Assembly: GCF_950100655.1 (NCBI RefSeq)
Contig: NZ_CATNLY010000045.1
Location: 62,001 to 126,000, forward strand
Direction: 5' to 3'
Length of the DNA stretch: 64,000 nucleotides
Source of the DNA: Pleomorphomonas sp. T1.2MG-36
GTDB taxonomy: Bacteria; Pseudomonadota; Alphaproteobacteria; Rhizobiales; Pleomorphomonadaceae
In this document: piece by piece, positions 9,128 to 17,877 of the stretch
Position numbering within the stretch: the stretch's first letter is position 1
Layout of the letters: each line of letters starts with the position of its first letter
Made by a program: the position numbers and the translations under genes
The notes under the pieces: model-generated
The model's database searches: none
The model's input: only the letters and a program-made list of their open reading frames with translations
Told to the model about the DNA's origin: nothing

Positions 9128-9433
9128 CGGCGGTCCTCGTCGAACGGTTTGTCGGACCGCTCATATGGCCCCGACCGCCACGAAACCCAAGCACCGCAGG
9201 CATCCGCGGGCGCGACGCGCTGGCGGATGTTGACCTCCGGGATCATGCCCCGGTCGGCGGCTCGGCTGTCGCAACAGGACGAGAATGGAGCGGCATTAGC
9301 GGCAAGACAGCATCGAGTCAAGGAAAACCGGCTTTTCGCCAGCCTCAGAAGCTGCATTTACCGCGCCGACACGCCCGCCGCTTCCTCTGCCGCCGCCATT
9401 CGTCTATGAGAGAGCAGAAGGAGCCAGGCGGCG
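9128..9433. other. Intergenic region between divergent ffh and dapF
   Basis: 306 bases that should hold both outward promoters. The dapF ribosome-binding site AGAAGGAG is at 9416-9423. No convincing -35/-10 pair, hairpin terminator or small gene was recognised. Confidence 0.5.
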
Positions 9434-10282
9434 ATGAGCATCCCTTACGTCAAGATGAACGGCATCGGCAACGAGATCGTCGTGCTCGATCTGCGCGACA
9501 GGACGGAGACCGTGACCGCCGAGGCCGCACGCGCGATCGGCGCCAGCGAGCCCTTCGACCAGCTCATGGTTCTCTACGCTCCCCGCCGGCCCGATACGCT
9601 GGCCTTCATGCGCATCTTCAATATCGACGGTTCGGAGAGCTTTGCCTGCGGCAACGGCACGCGGTGCGTCGGTCGGCGTCTGTTCGAAGCGGGAGCGCCC
9701 TCGCCCTGCTTCGTCGAGTCACGCGCCGGCCGCTTGCGTATCGAAAAGGCCGGCGACCTCGTTACCGTCGACATGGGCGAGCCGCGGTTTGCCTGGAACG
9801 ACATTCCGCTTGCCGAACCTTTCGCCGACACCCGCGCCATCGAATTGCAGATCGGGCCGATCGACGCCCCGATCCTGCATTCGCCCTCGGTCGCCAACAT
9901 CGGCAACCCGCACGCCATTTTCTGGGTCGACGACGTGGAAGCCTACGATCTCCAGGCCATCGGACCCATGCTTGAAAATCATCCCATTTTTCCCGAGCGC
10001 GCCAATATCTCGCTTGCCCACGTGACAAGCTCGGACGCATTGACGCTGAAGGTATGGGAACGAGGTGCCGGTCTGACGCGCGCCTGCGGCTCAGCCGCCT
10101 GCGCCGCTGCCGTGTCGGCAGCCCGTACGCGCCGGACCGGGCGCAAGGTTCGCGTGACGCTTCCCGGTGGCGACCTCGTCATCGAGTGGACGGCGGAAAA
10201 CCGCATTCTGATGACCGGCGCCACCGAATTCGAACGCGACGGCCTGCTGCCGGAAGACATCTTCGCCTCGGCTGTAGCCTGA
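9434..10282 (+). CDS. dapF: Diaminopimelate epimerase
   Basis: A 282-residue cofactor-independent epimerase converting L,L- to meso-diaminopimelate for lysine and peptidoglycan. The two catalytic cysteines sit in [12 protein letters not shown] (about residues 71-82) and [12 protein letters not shown] (about 215-226). The N-terminal [15 protein letters not shown] motif is typical. The start at 9434 follows AGAAGGAG with normal spacing. The dapF-mtaB-ftsY order is common in Alphaproteobacteria, but here another gene sits between dapF and mtaB. Confidence 0.96.
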   Translation: MSIPYVKMNGIGNEIVVLDLRDRTETVTAEAARAIGASEPFDQLMVLYAPRRPDTLAFMRIFNIDGSESFACGNGTRCVGRRLFEAGAPSPCFVESRAGRLRIEKAGDLVTVDMGEPRFAWNDIPLAEPFADTRAIELQIGPIDAPILHSPSVANIGNPHAIFWVDDVEAYDLQAIGPMLENHPIFPERANISLAHVTSSDALTLKVWERGAGLTRACGSAACAAAVSAARTRRTGRKVRVTLPGGDLVIEWTAENRILMTGATEFERDGLLPEDIFASAVA

Positions 10283-10306
10283 GGCGCCTCGTTATCGGGG
10301 CATTTC

Positions 10307-11152
10307 ATGGAACACGGCACACCCAGCTCCACCGCCCTGGTCGTCGCAGCGCTTCGCGCCGCGCACCAGACCCATGACGACGGCCGAGTATTTCGCGATC
10401 CCTATGCCGAGGACATGCTGGGACCCGAGGGCGCCCCGCTGATGATGGGCCTGCCGATCGTCCCGGGCTATCGGATGATGCGCTTTTTCATGGCCGCGCG
10501 CAGCCGGTATGCCGACGACGCGCTGGCCGAGGCAGTGTCTCGCGGCTGTCGGCAGGTGGTGGTGCTCGGCGCCGGTCTCGATACCCTCGGCCTCCGGAAT
10601 CCCTATCGCGCGATCGGGCTGCATGTTTTCGAAGTCGACCATCCAGCGACCCAGGCCGACAAGCGTCGCCGCCTGCTGCGCTTCGGACCGAGACTACCGA
10701 CCAGCCTTTCGCTGGTGCCGGCCGTATTCGGCGAGAGCGACATCGTCGCGGAGCTTGCCGCGGCGGGTTGGCGGGCGGACAAGCCGACCTTCTTTCAGAT
10801 GCTGGGCGTTGTGGTTTACCTGCCCGCCGCGACGCGGCAAGCGCTTTTCGCCTTCATTGCCGACCTTCCGGCCTCGGAGGTCGTGCTCGACTATACGACG
10901 CCGCCCGAAAGCCAGTCGCCGGAAGGCAGAACGATCACGGTGGCGCAGATGGCCGAGGCGGCAAAGGTCGGCGAACCCTGGCTCGGTCTCATAGCGCCAG
11001 CAGCGCTCGCCCGCGAGTTTGCCGATCTTGGACTGTCCGACATTGAGGACCTCGATATTCCGAGGCTCCGGCAGCGCTATCTGGACGAGAGGCCGAGCGA
11101 AGGCGCGGCAGATTTTGGCCTCCACGTTCTCCACGCCCAGCATCAGGCCTGA
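10307..11152 (+). CDS. SAM-dependent methyltransferase, leucine carboxyl methyltransferase (LCM/PPM1) type
   Basis: A 281-residue class I methyltransferase. The SAM-binding motif VVVLGAGLDTLGLR lies at about residues 85-98, followed by VFEVDHPATQADKRR (about 108-122), the pairing seen in the PF04072 family. FQMLGVVVYLP (about 162-172) is the second family motif. Most characterised bacterial members are mycobacterial and of unknown substrate. It sits 24 bases after dapF and may be co-transcribed. Its place within an otherwise conserved dapF-mtaB-ftsY order suggests a later insertion. Confidence 0.82.
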   Translation: MEHGTPSSTALVVAALRAAHQTHDDGRVFRDPYAEDMLGPEGAPLMMGLPIVPGYRMMRFFMAARSRYADDALAEAVSRGCRQVVVLGAGLDTLGLRNPYRAIGLHVFEVDHPATQADKRRRLLRFGPRLPTSLSLVPAVFGESDIVAELAAAGWRADKPTFFQMLGVVVYLPAATRQALFAFIADLPASEVVLDYTTPPESQSPEGRTITVAQMAEAAKVGEPWLGLIAPAALAREFADLGLSDIEDLDIPRLRQRYLDERPSEGAADFGLHVLHAQHQA

Positions 11153-11239
11153 GCCCGCCCGCCATGCGGTTTCCGCTCTGGCAATTTCCGCGCCTTTCCG
11201 CCATATAGCCGGTTTGGGCATCAGCATCGGAACGAAAGC

Positions 11240-12496
11240 ATGGCAATCGAGGTGATCACCTTCGGCTGCCGCCTTAACACGGCGGAATCCGAAGTGATGC
11301 GACAGAAGGCGGCCGAGGCGGGCCTGTCCGAAGCCGTGCTGGTCAACACCTGCGCCGTGACGGGTGAGGCCGTGCGGCAGGCCAAGCAGGCGATCCGCCG
11401 GGCACGGCGCGCCAATCCCGAAGCCCGTATCGTGGTGACCGGTTGCGCCGCCCAAACCTCGCCCGAGCTGTTCGCCGGCATGGAAGAGGTCGATCTCGTG
11501 GTCGGCAACGCCGACAAGCTCACCGAGGCGGCCTATCAGGCGATCCCCGACTTCGGCGTGTCGGCGGAGGAAAAGACCCGCGTCAACGACATCATGAGCG
11601 TGCGCGAAACGGCGCTGCACCTTGTTGACGGTTTCGAGGGACGCACCCGCGCCTTCGTTCAGGTGCAGAACGGCTGCGACCACCGCTGCACCTTCTGCAT
11701 CATCCCCTTCGGCCGGGGCAATTCCCGTTCGGTACCGATGGGCGACGTGGTCGCACAGGTGCGCCGCCTCGTCGAGAACGGCTATGCCGAGGTGGTGCTG
11801 ACCGGCGTCGACCTCACTTCCTATGGGGACGATCTGCCTGGAAATCCGCGCCTTGGGCGCCTGACCCGATCCATCCTGAAGGAAGTGCCTGAGCTATCCC
11901 GCCTCCGCATTTCGTCGATCGACTCCATCGAGGCCGACCCCGACCTGATGGCGGCCATCGCCGAGGAAGAGCGGCTGATGCCGCACATGCACTTGTCGCT
12001 GCAGCATGGCGACGACCTGATCCTGAAGCGGATGAAGCGGCGCCATCTTCGTGCCGACGCCATTCGCTTTTGCGAGGAAGCGCGGCGTCTCCGGCCGGAC
12101 ATGGTCTTCGGAGCCGACATCATCGCCGGGTTCCCGACCGAGACCGAGGACATGTTCCGCAATTCGCTCGCCATCGTCGACGACTGCGGCCTCACCCATC
12201 TGCATGTCTTCCCCTACTCGCCACGCCCAGGTACGCCAGCGGCCCGCATGCCACAAGTTTTGCGTGTTGATATCAAGAATCGCGCTTTTAGATTGCGCGA
12301 AAAGGGCGATGCCGCATTCCGCGCCCATCTTGAAGCGGAGGCTGGCCGTCGTCACTCCGTTCTGGTCGAAAAGGACGGGCTCGGCCGCACCGAACAGTTT
12401 ACGCTCACAGAGATCGACCGGGGCATGCCCGGCGAAATCGTATCGGCCGTCGTCACAGGCCATACCGACCGTGCCCTTATTTCCAAGGCCGCCTGA
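11240..12496 (+). CDS. mtaB: tRNA N6-threonylcarbamoyladenosine(37)-C2-methylthiotransferase MtaB
   Basis: A 418-residue radical-SAM methylthiotransferase that turns t6A37 into ms2t6A37. N-terminal UPF0004 cluster cysteines are at Cys10, in NTCAVTGEA (about 44) and TGCAAQ (about 79). The radical-SAM cluster is GCDHRCTFCIIPFGRG (about 146-161). It is shorter than MiaB in the C-terminal TRAM region, and the e-MtaB-type hallmark GVDLTSYG supports MtaB over MiaB. ftsY follows after 18 bases. Confidence 0.92.
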   Translation: MAIEVITFGCRLNTAESEVMRQKAAEAGLSEAVLVNTCAVTGEAVRQAKQAIRRARRANPEARIVVTGCAAQTSPELFAGMEEVDLVVGNADKLTEAAYQAIPDFGVSAEEKTRVNDIMSVRETALHLVDGFEGRTRAFVQVQNGCDHRCTFCIIPFGRGNSRSVPMGDVVAQVRRLVENGYAEVVLTGVDLTSYGDDLPGNPRLGRLTRSILKEVPELSRLRISSIDSIEADPDLMAAIAEEERLMPHMHLSLQHGDDLILKRMKRRHLRADAIRFCEEARRLRPDMVFGADIIAGFPTETEDMFRNSLAIVDDCGLTHLHVFPYSPRPGTPAARMPQVLRVDIKNRAFRLREKGDAAFRAHLEAEAGRRHSVLVEKDGLGRTEQFTLTEIDRGMPGEIVSAVVTGHTDRALISKAA

Positions 12497-12514
12497 GGCA
12501 GAGGACCAACCAAC

Positions 12515-13546
12515 ATGTCGGACGACAAGAAGCCGGGTCTCATAGGGCGTTGGTTTGGCGGCGGGCGCGAGGCGTCGGATACACGTGAATCACCAGTCGA
12601 GCCGGAGGCACCCGCTGTCGCCGAACGCCCATCCTGGTTCCAGCGCCTCACCAGCGGCATGTCGCGCTCGTCGCAGGCGCTCAGCGGCGGCATCGTCTCC
12701 ATCTTTACCAAGCGCAAGCTCGACGCCGACACACTCGAGGAACTTGAGGACGTGTTGATCCAGGCCGACCTTGGCGTTGCCGTATCGTCGGCTATCGCCG
12801 AGCGCCTGTCCGCCGAGCGCTATGGCAAGGACATCACCGACCACGAGGTGAAGACCATTCTCGCAGCCGAGGTGGAAAATGTCCTCGCCCCGGTCGCCAT
12901 CCCCTTCGCACTGAAGGTCGACAAGGCGCCGCAGGTGGTGCTCGTGGTCGGCGTGAACGGGTCCGGCAAGACCACCACCATCGGCAAGCTGGCCTTGAAG
13001 TTCACCTCCGAGGGCCGAAAAGTCATGCTGGCCGCCGGAGACACCTTCCGTGCCGCCGCCATCGACCAGTTGAAGGTCTGGGCCGGGCGCACGAACGTGC
13101 CGATCGTTGCCCGCGACGTTGGCGCCGATTCGGCCGGCCTCGCCTTCGACGCGTTGACCCGGGCGAAAGCCGAGGGCATTGACGTTCTGATGATCGATAC
13201 GGCCGGCCGCTTGCAGAACAAGGCCGAACTGATGGCCGAACTCGAGAAGGTCGTCCGCGTCCTCCGCAAGATTGACCCCACCGCGCCGCACGACGTGCTG
13301 CTGGTGCTCGATGCTACCACCGGCCAGAACGCCATCTCCCAGGTGGAAGCCTTCGGCCGGACGGCCGGTGTCACCGGTCTCGTCATGACCAAGCTCGACG
13401 GTACGGCGCGCGGTGGCATCCTCGTCGCCATCGCCGAGAAGTTTGGCCTGCCGGTGCACTTCATCGGCGTCGGCGAGGGGATCGACGATCTTGAGCCCTT
13501 TGCTGCCCGCGACTTTGCCCGGGCCATCGCCGGACTTGGCGACTGA
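12515..13546 (+). CDS. ftsY: Signal recognition particle receptor FtsY
   Basis: A 343-residue SRP receptor GTPase at the inner membrane. A variable acidic N-terminal region of about 45 residues precedes the NG domain. The P-loop is GVNGSGKTTTIGKLA (about 149-163), then GDTFRAAAIDQL, DTAGRLQNK, TKLDGTARGG and GVGEGIDDL. All G elements are intact. It is the partner of Ffh encoded at 7565-9127. Confidence 0.97.
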   Translation: MSDDKKPGLIGRWFGGGREASDTRESPVEPEAPAVAERPSWFQRLTSGMSRSSQALSGGIVSIFTKRKLDADTLEELEDVLIQADLGVAVSSAIAERLSAERYGKDITDHEVKTILAAEVENVLAPVAIPFALKVDKAPQVVLVVGVNGSGKTTTIGKLALKFTSEGRKVMLAAGDTFRAAAIDQLKVWAGRTNVPIVARDVGADSAGLAFDALTRAKAEGIDVLMIDTAGRLQNKAELMAELEKVVRVLRKIDPTAPHDVLLVLDATTGQNAISQVEAFGRTAGVTGLVMTKLDGTARGGILVAIAEKFGLPVHFIGVGEGIDDLEPFAARDFARAIAGLGD

Positions 13547-13672
13547 CGGTGCCGCCCTGAGCGTCCTTCGCGCCGCTGCGGATTGCCGGTCGCCGACGAA
13601 GCCGCTATTTGTGCAGTCTGGAATACGTCGAAGCCGCGATTGACGGCCGCGCACCCACGCTCCGAGGCAAGC

Positions 13673-14401
13673 ATGCCCCTCGCCGATCTGGCCAATCCAA
13701 CACGCTTCCTAGCACTTGCCGGCCGCCTGATCCCCTGGCTTGCCGGGCTCACCGTCATGTTGTTCGCCGGCGGTCTCGCCTTGGTCATCCGCTCGCCGGC
13801 TGATTATTTGCAGGGCGAGACCGTCAGGATCATGTACATCCACGTGCCCGCCGCCTGGTTGTCCATGCTGACCTACGCCATCATGGCCGTGTCCGCGCTC
13901 GGCACCCTGGTCTGGCGACATCCGCTTGCCGATGTCGCCGCTCGCGCGGCCGCCCCGATCGGTGCCACTTTCACCGCGCTGGCCCTGGTGACCGGATCGC
14001 TGTGGGGTCGGCCGATGTGGGGCACCTACTGGGAGTGGGATGCGCGCCTCACCTCGGTGCTGGTGCTGTTCATCATGTATCTCGGCCTCATCGCACTCTG
14101 GCGTACCATCGAGGATCCGACGCGCGGCGCGCGCGCCGCCGCAATCCTGATCCTGGTCGGTTCGGTCAATCTGCCGATCATCAAGTTCTCGGTCGACTGG
14201 TGGAACACTCTGCACCAGCCTGCCTCGGTGTTCCGTATCGACGGTCCGACCATCGACGTCACCATGCTGTTGCCGCTCGCGGCCATGGCATTGGCCTTCA
14301 CCGCCCTTCTCGCCACGCTGCACCTGGCCGCCATGCGCAATGAGATTTTGCGTCGGCGCATTCGCGCGCTCGGCCTGACTGCCGCCGGAGCCGCCCGATG
14401 A
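13673..14401 (+). CDS. ccmC: Haem exporter / cytochrome c maturation protein CcmC
   Basis: A 242-residue membrane protein that presents haem to CcmE in the periplasm. Six hydrophobic segments are visible, with the tryptophan-rich periplasmic motif WGRPMWGTYWEWDARLTS at about residues 108-125 and flanking haem-ligand histidines (IHVPAAW; WWNTLHQ). The ATG at 13673 follows CCGAGG and matches the family start; an earlier start at 13583 would add about 30 non-conserved residues. ccmD overlaps by four bases. ccmA and ccmB are not next to it. Confidence 0.94.
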   Translation: MPLADLANPTRFLALAGRLIPWLAGLTVMLFAGGLALVIRSPADYLQGETVRIMYIHVPAAWLSMLTYAIMAVSALGTLVWRHPLADVAARAAAPIGATFTALALVTGSLWGRPMWGTYWEWDARLTSVLVLFIMYLGLIALWRTIEDPTRGARAAAILILVGSVNLPIIKFSVDWWNTLHQPASVFRIDGPTIDVTMLLPLAAMALAFTALLATLHLAAMRNEILRRRIRALGLTAAGAAR

Positions 14402-14622
14402 TCGCTTCTCTCGGCCCTTATGCCGGCTTCATTGTCCTGAGCTACGGAGCGGCCGCGCTTGCCGCCTTCGGCCTCACGTTTTGGGTGGTTCTGGATCATC
14501 GCCGTTTGAGACACACGCTGAGGACCCTTGAGGCGCAAGGCCTGACCCGCCGATCGGCGCGCGCCGCGGCTCGACTGGCGCCCGAAACATCATTGGACGC
14601 CAAGCTGGAGACGCAGGCTTGA
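14398..14622 (+). CDS. ccmD: Haem exporter protein CcmD
   Basis: A 74-residue single-pass protein. A transmembrane segment (about 8-30) is followed by the typical basic stretch DHRRLRHTLRTLEAQG. CcmD helps release holo-CcmE from the CcmABC complex. Its length is at the upper end for the family. It overlaps ccmC (ATGA) and ccmG (TTGA), showing translational coupling. Confidence 0.9.
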   Translation: MIASLGPYAGFIVLSYGAAALAAFGLTFWVVLDHRRLRHTLRTLEAQGLTRRSARAAARLAPETSLDAKLETQA

Positions 14623-15203
14623 GCACGTCTTCCCGCCGCCGCGCCAGCCTTCTCGCGCTCGTTCCGCTCGTCTTGTTTCTGGCGCTTGCCGCCTTGTTCT
14701 ACGCAAGACTCGGAGCGGGCGACCCGGCGGAGGTACCGTCCGCACTGATTGGCAAACCGGTTCCCGACTTCCGGCTCGACGCCGTCGCCGGACTGACGCA
14801 AGACGGAGCATCGGTTCCCGGTCTTTCGTCGACCGACCTCGCCAAAGGCGTTTCCGTCGTCAACGTGTTCGCCAGTTGGTGCGCGCCCTGCCGTGCCGAG
14901 CATCCGCTGCTGACCAAAATCGCCGAGGACCGGCGTATCCGCCTCTACGGGCTCAACTACAAGGACGCCGACGATCAGGCGCTGCGCTTCCTCAACGGCC
15001 TCGGCAATCCCTATGCCGCCGTCGGCGCCGATCGCAAAGGTCGCGTCGGCATCGACTGGGGCGTCTATGGCGTGCCCGAAACCTTCGTGGTGGCCGACGG
15101 TCACATCGTCGCCAAGCTGGTGGGGCCGCTTACGCCCGACAGAATCTCGACGGAACTGAGACCGGCCATCGACAGGGCGCTGGGCGCTCAGGCGGCGCCG
15201 TAG
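14619..15203 (+). CDS. ccmG: Thiol:disulfide interchange protein CcmG/DsbE
   Basis: A 194-residue membrane-anchored thioredoxin-like protein that reduces apocytochrome c. The signal anchor covers about residues 9-30; the active site WCAPC has Cys88 and Cys91; the cis-Pro region GVYGVPETFVV is near 152-162. The start codon is TTG at 14619, overlapping the ccmD stop; there is no nearby in-frame ATG. Its 3' end overlaps the convergent yggS-like gene by 16 bases. Confidence 0.93.
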   Translation: MSTSSRRRASLLALVPLVLFLALAALFYARLGAGDPAEVPSALIGKPVPDFRLDAVAGLTQDGASVPGLSSTDLAKGVSVVNVFASWCAPCRAEHPLLTKIAEDRRIRLYGLNYKDADDQALRFLNGLGNPYAAVGADRKGRVGIDWGVYGVPETFVVADGHIVAKLVGPLTPDRISTELRPAIDRALGAQAAP

Positions 15204-15862
15204 TCCCGGAAGCCAAAAATGGCGCTGCCGACCCGCACATGCGTCGCGCCCTGGCCGATCGCCGTTTCGTAATCCGACGACATGCCCATCGAGCGGAAGG
15301 CCACCCCAGCCCGCCGCGCCAGTTCGTCGAGCAACGCGAAATGCGGCGCTGGCGGATCGCCGACCGGCGGGATGCACATCAACCCGGTAATGGCGAGGCC
15401 GTGCACGTCGCGACAGCGCTTCACGAAGTCCACCGTTTCGCGCGGCGCGATACCAGCCTTTTGCGGCTCCTCCCCGGTGTTGACCTGCACGAGCAGCTTG
15501 GGGAAACGGTTCTGCGTCCGCATTTCCTTGGCAAGAGCCGCCGCGATCTTGTCGCGGTCGACGCTGTGGATGACATCGAACAAAGCCACCGCTTCGCGCG
15601 CCTTGTTTGACTGCAACGGTCCGATCAGATGCAGCTCAACGCTGGGGAAATCCGCCTTTACCGACGGAAACTTGGTGGCGGCCTCCTGCACGCGGTTTTC
15701 GCCGAAGACGAACTGCCCGGCGGCGATGGCGGCACGGACATCGGCCTCCGGAAAGGTCTTGGAAACGGCGATCAACGTCACCGAACCGGTTGGCCGTCCG
15801 GCCTCCTCCTCGGCCCCCTCGATCACCGCCCGCACCCGTCCAAGCGCTTCGGAAATGGTCAT
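15188..15862 (-). CDS. YggS-family pyridoxal-5'-phosphate homeostasis protein
   Basis: A 224-residue fold-type III PLP-binding protein. LIAVSKTFP (about residues 29-37) carries the PLP lysine; GENRVQEAATK, HLIGPLQSNKAR, SVDR, GLMCIPP, and the C-terminal GMSSDYETAI with VRVGSAIFG are hallmarks. Members maintain cellular PLP and lack a known catalytic role. The ATG at 15862 has AGAGG upstream; a TTG at 15886 is an alternative. It overlaps ccmG tail to tail. Confidence 0.93.
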   Translation of the reverse strand: MTISEALGRVRAVIEGAEEEAGRPTGSVTLIAVSKTFPEADVRAAIAAGQFVFGENRVQEAATKFPSVKADFPSVELHLIGPLQSNKAREAVALFDVIHSVDRDKIAAALAKEMRTQNRFPKLLVQVNTGEEPQKAGIAPRETVDFVKRCRDVHGLAITGLMCIPPVGDPPAPHFALLDELARRAGVAFRSMGMSSDYETAIGQGATHVRVGSAIFGFRDYGAA

Positions 15863-16089
15863 GCTGGCCTCTCCATTCTCCGCCAAAGCCGCGAAGGCCC
15901 AAGTCCCGAAGGGCCGGAGGCATCTCTGTCGCCAACCCTGCCGCCTGTCTTTGGCGCACGCCGCCGTCTTGTCAATACGGCGCTGGAAACTCTACCTTGT
16001 TTCGCCATCTTCTGATCTTTAAGTGGGTGGGACGTGTGCCGCAGCGTCGCCATCGCGTGCGGAAAGTAACAACGGAAAGGGTATCCGCG

Positions 16090-16761
16090 ATGTTTCAAAC
16101 CCTGAGGATAGGGCGCCGTGCGTTCCTGAGCGGCATTGCCGGTGCCGGCGTGACGCTGGCGCTCGCCACCGCCGCGGTACCCCTTGCAACAACCGAAGCG
16201 CTGGCCAAGCCCAACCTCGCCAATCTTTCGCCCGAGCAGCTCGCCACGGTGCAGGCGGTCAACCGCTACTTCAACTCGATCACCACCTTCGAAGGGAAGT
16301 TCCTGCAGACGGCGCCTGATGGCGGCGAGACCACCGGTTATTTCGTCATCGACCGGCCCGGCAAGATGCGTTTCCGCTACTATCCGCCGGCACAGCTCGA
16401 CATCACAGTCGACGGCCGGACAGTTGCGGTCGACGACAAGGCCATGCAGTCGCAGACGCTCTATCTTCTGTCGGAAACGCCATTGCGCTTCCTGCTCGAC
16501 AAGAACATCAACCTGCTTGAAGAGGCAGTGGTGCAGTCGGTCAGCGCCGATTCCGATTTCATCGTCATCCGCCTTCAAGACCCTGGCACGTTCGTCACCA
16601 GCCATCTGACGCTTTACTTCGATGCACGCACCACCGAACTGAAGCAGTGGACGGTAACCGACGATCAGGGGTTTGACACCACGGTGGCCATCTACGAAAC
16701 CAAGGTGGGCAATCCCACCAATCCGGAATGGTTCCAGATCAACTATTCCAAGTACAAGTGA
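16090..16761 (+). CDS. lolA: LolA-like outer-membrane lipoprotein carrier protein
   Basis: A 223-residue periplasmic protein of the LolA/LolB fold. The family pattern [23 protein letters not shown] (seen in two stretches), [11 protein letters not shown] and DNA-free beta-rich remainder fit LolA, which ferries lipoproteins to the outer membrane. The N-terminus [18 protein letters not shown] is a twin-arginine-like signal (RRAFL) with an ALA cleavage site near residue 38, unusual because LolA is usually Sec-exported. The ATG at 16090 follows GGAAAGGG; a longer upstream frame is not supported. Confidence 0.87.
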   Translation: MFQTLRIGRRAFLSGIAGAGVTLALATAAVPLATTEALAKPNLANLSPEQLATVQAVNRYFNSITTFEGKFLQTAPDGGETTGYFVIDRPGKMRFRYYPPAQLDITVDGRTVAVDDKAMQSQTLYLLSETPLRFLLDKNINLLEEAVVQSVSADSDFIVIRLQDPGTFVTSHLTLYFDARTTELKQWTVTDDQGFDTTVAIYETKVGNPTNPEWFQINYSKYK

Positions 16762-16783
16762 CCGCAGCCCGCCAGGAGTGATG

Positions 16784-17380
16784 ATGACCGAGATGCCCGC
16801 CGCCGGCCGCAAGGCCGAGAATCCCTGGCTCAAGCTCGCCCTTGAGCTGGGCCCGCTTCTCGTCTTCTTCTTTGCCAACGGCCGCTTCGGTATCTTCGCC
16901 GCCACCGGTGCCTTCATGGCGGCGATGGCGGTGGCGTTGATCGCTTCCTGGGCGATCAACCGACGCCTCGCCATCATGCCGCTGGTGACGGGTATCGTCG
17001 TCGCCATCTTCGGCACGTTGACGCTGATCCTGCACGACGACACCTTCATCAAGATGAAGCCGACCATCGTCAACACCCTGTTCGGCGGCGCGCTCCTCGG
17101 CGGTCTGTTTTTCGGCAAGACTTTGCTCGGATACGTCTTCGACGGCGCTTTCCATCTCGACGAACAGGGCTGGCGCAAACTGACCATCCGCTGGGGCCTG
17201 TTCTTCCTTCTTCTTGCCGTCCTCAACGAGCTGATCTGGCGCACCCAGACGACCGAGTTCTGGGTCGCCTTCAAGGTCTGGGGCATCATGCCGTTGACCT
17301 TGCTGTTCTCGATCGCGCAACTGCCACTTCTGTCGCGTCACGCCATCGAACAGCCGGGCATTTCCAAGGATCCCGCATGA
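16784..17380 (+). CDS. yciB: Inner membrane-spanning protein YciB (septation protein A family)
   Basis: A 198-residue membrane protein with five hydrophobic segments. [17 protein letters not shown] (about residues 18-34) and the C-terminal [20 protein letters not shown] are family hallmarks. In other bacteria it affects envelope synthesis and septation. Two tandem ATGs exist (16781, 16784); the second gives better spacing to AGGAG at 16774. It overlaps the VOC gene by four bases. Confidence 0.92.
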   Translation: MTEMPAAGRKAENPWLKLALELGPLLVFFFANGRFGIFAATGAFMAAMAVALIASWAINRRLAIMPLVTGIVVAIFGTLTLILHDDTFIKMKPTIVNTLFGGALLGGLFFGKTLLGYVFDGAFHLDEQGWRKLTIRWGLFFLLLAVLNELIWRTQTTEFWVAFKVWGIMPLTLLFSIAQLPLLSRHAIEQPGISKDPA

Positions 17381-17772
17381 CCCGGACGATCGCCAGCGTG
17401 GCGCTCGTGGTCGCCGACTATGACGAGGCGATCGCCTTCTATGTCGATGTACTCGGCTTCTCCCTCATAGACGACGCGCCGCTTGGCGACGGCAAGCGAT
17501 GGGTGCGGGTCGCTCCAACCGGATCCGGAGCCGCCCTGCTGCTTGCCCGGGCTGACGGTCCGGAACAGGCGGCGCATATCGGCGATCAGACCGGCGGCCG
17601 GGTTTTCCTTTTCCTCGAGACCGACGATTTCGCCCGAGACCATGCGTCGTTCTCGTCCCGAGGCGTTCGCTTTCTCGAAGAGCCCCGCTTCGAGGCCTAC
17701 GGTACCGTCGCAGTCTTCGAAGATCTCTACGGCAACCGCTGGGATCTCATCGAGCCGAAGCGAGCCGCCTGA
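17377..17772 (+). CDS. VOC (glyoxalase/bleomycin resistance) family protein
   Basis: A 131-residue single-domain VOC protein: [26 protein letters not shown] at the N-terminus, [13 protein letters not shown] in the middle and [16 protein letters not shown] at the end. Likely metal ligands are a Glu in each half (last at WDLIE). The substrate cannot be predicted. It is coupled to yciB through an ATGA overlap. Confidence 0.88.
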   Translation: MTRTIASVALVVADYDEAIAFYVDVLGFSLIDDAPLGDGKRWVRVAPTGSGAALLLARADGPEQAAHIGDQTGGRVFLFLETDDFARDHASFSSRGVRFLEEPRFEAYGTVAVFEDLYGNRWDLIEPKRAA

Positions 17773-17877
17773 CAACAGCATCATCTGCCCAATCAACATG
17801 CGTCCAAAGGCTGGATCGGGTCCGGGCTTTGGGTCTAGTGTCGGCTGATCCGCCTCTACGACAAGGACATTTTCTTC

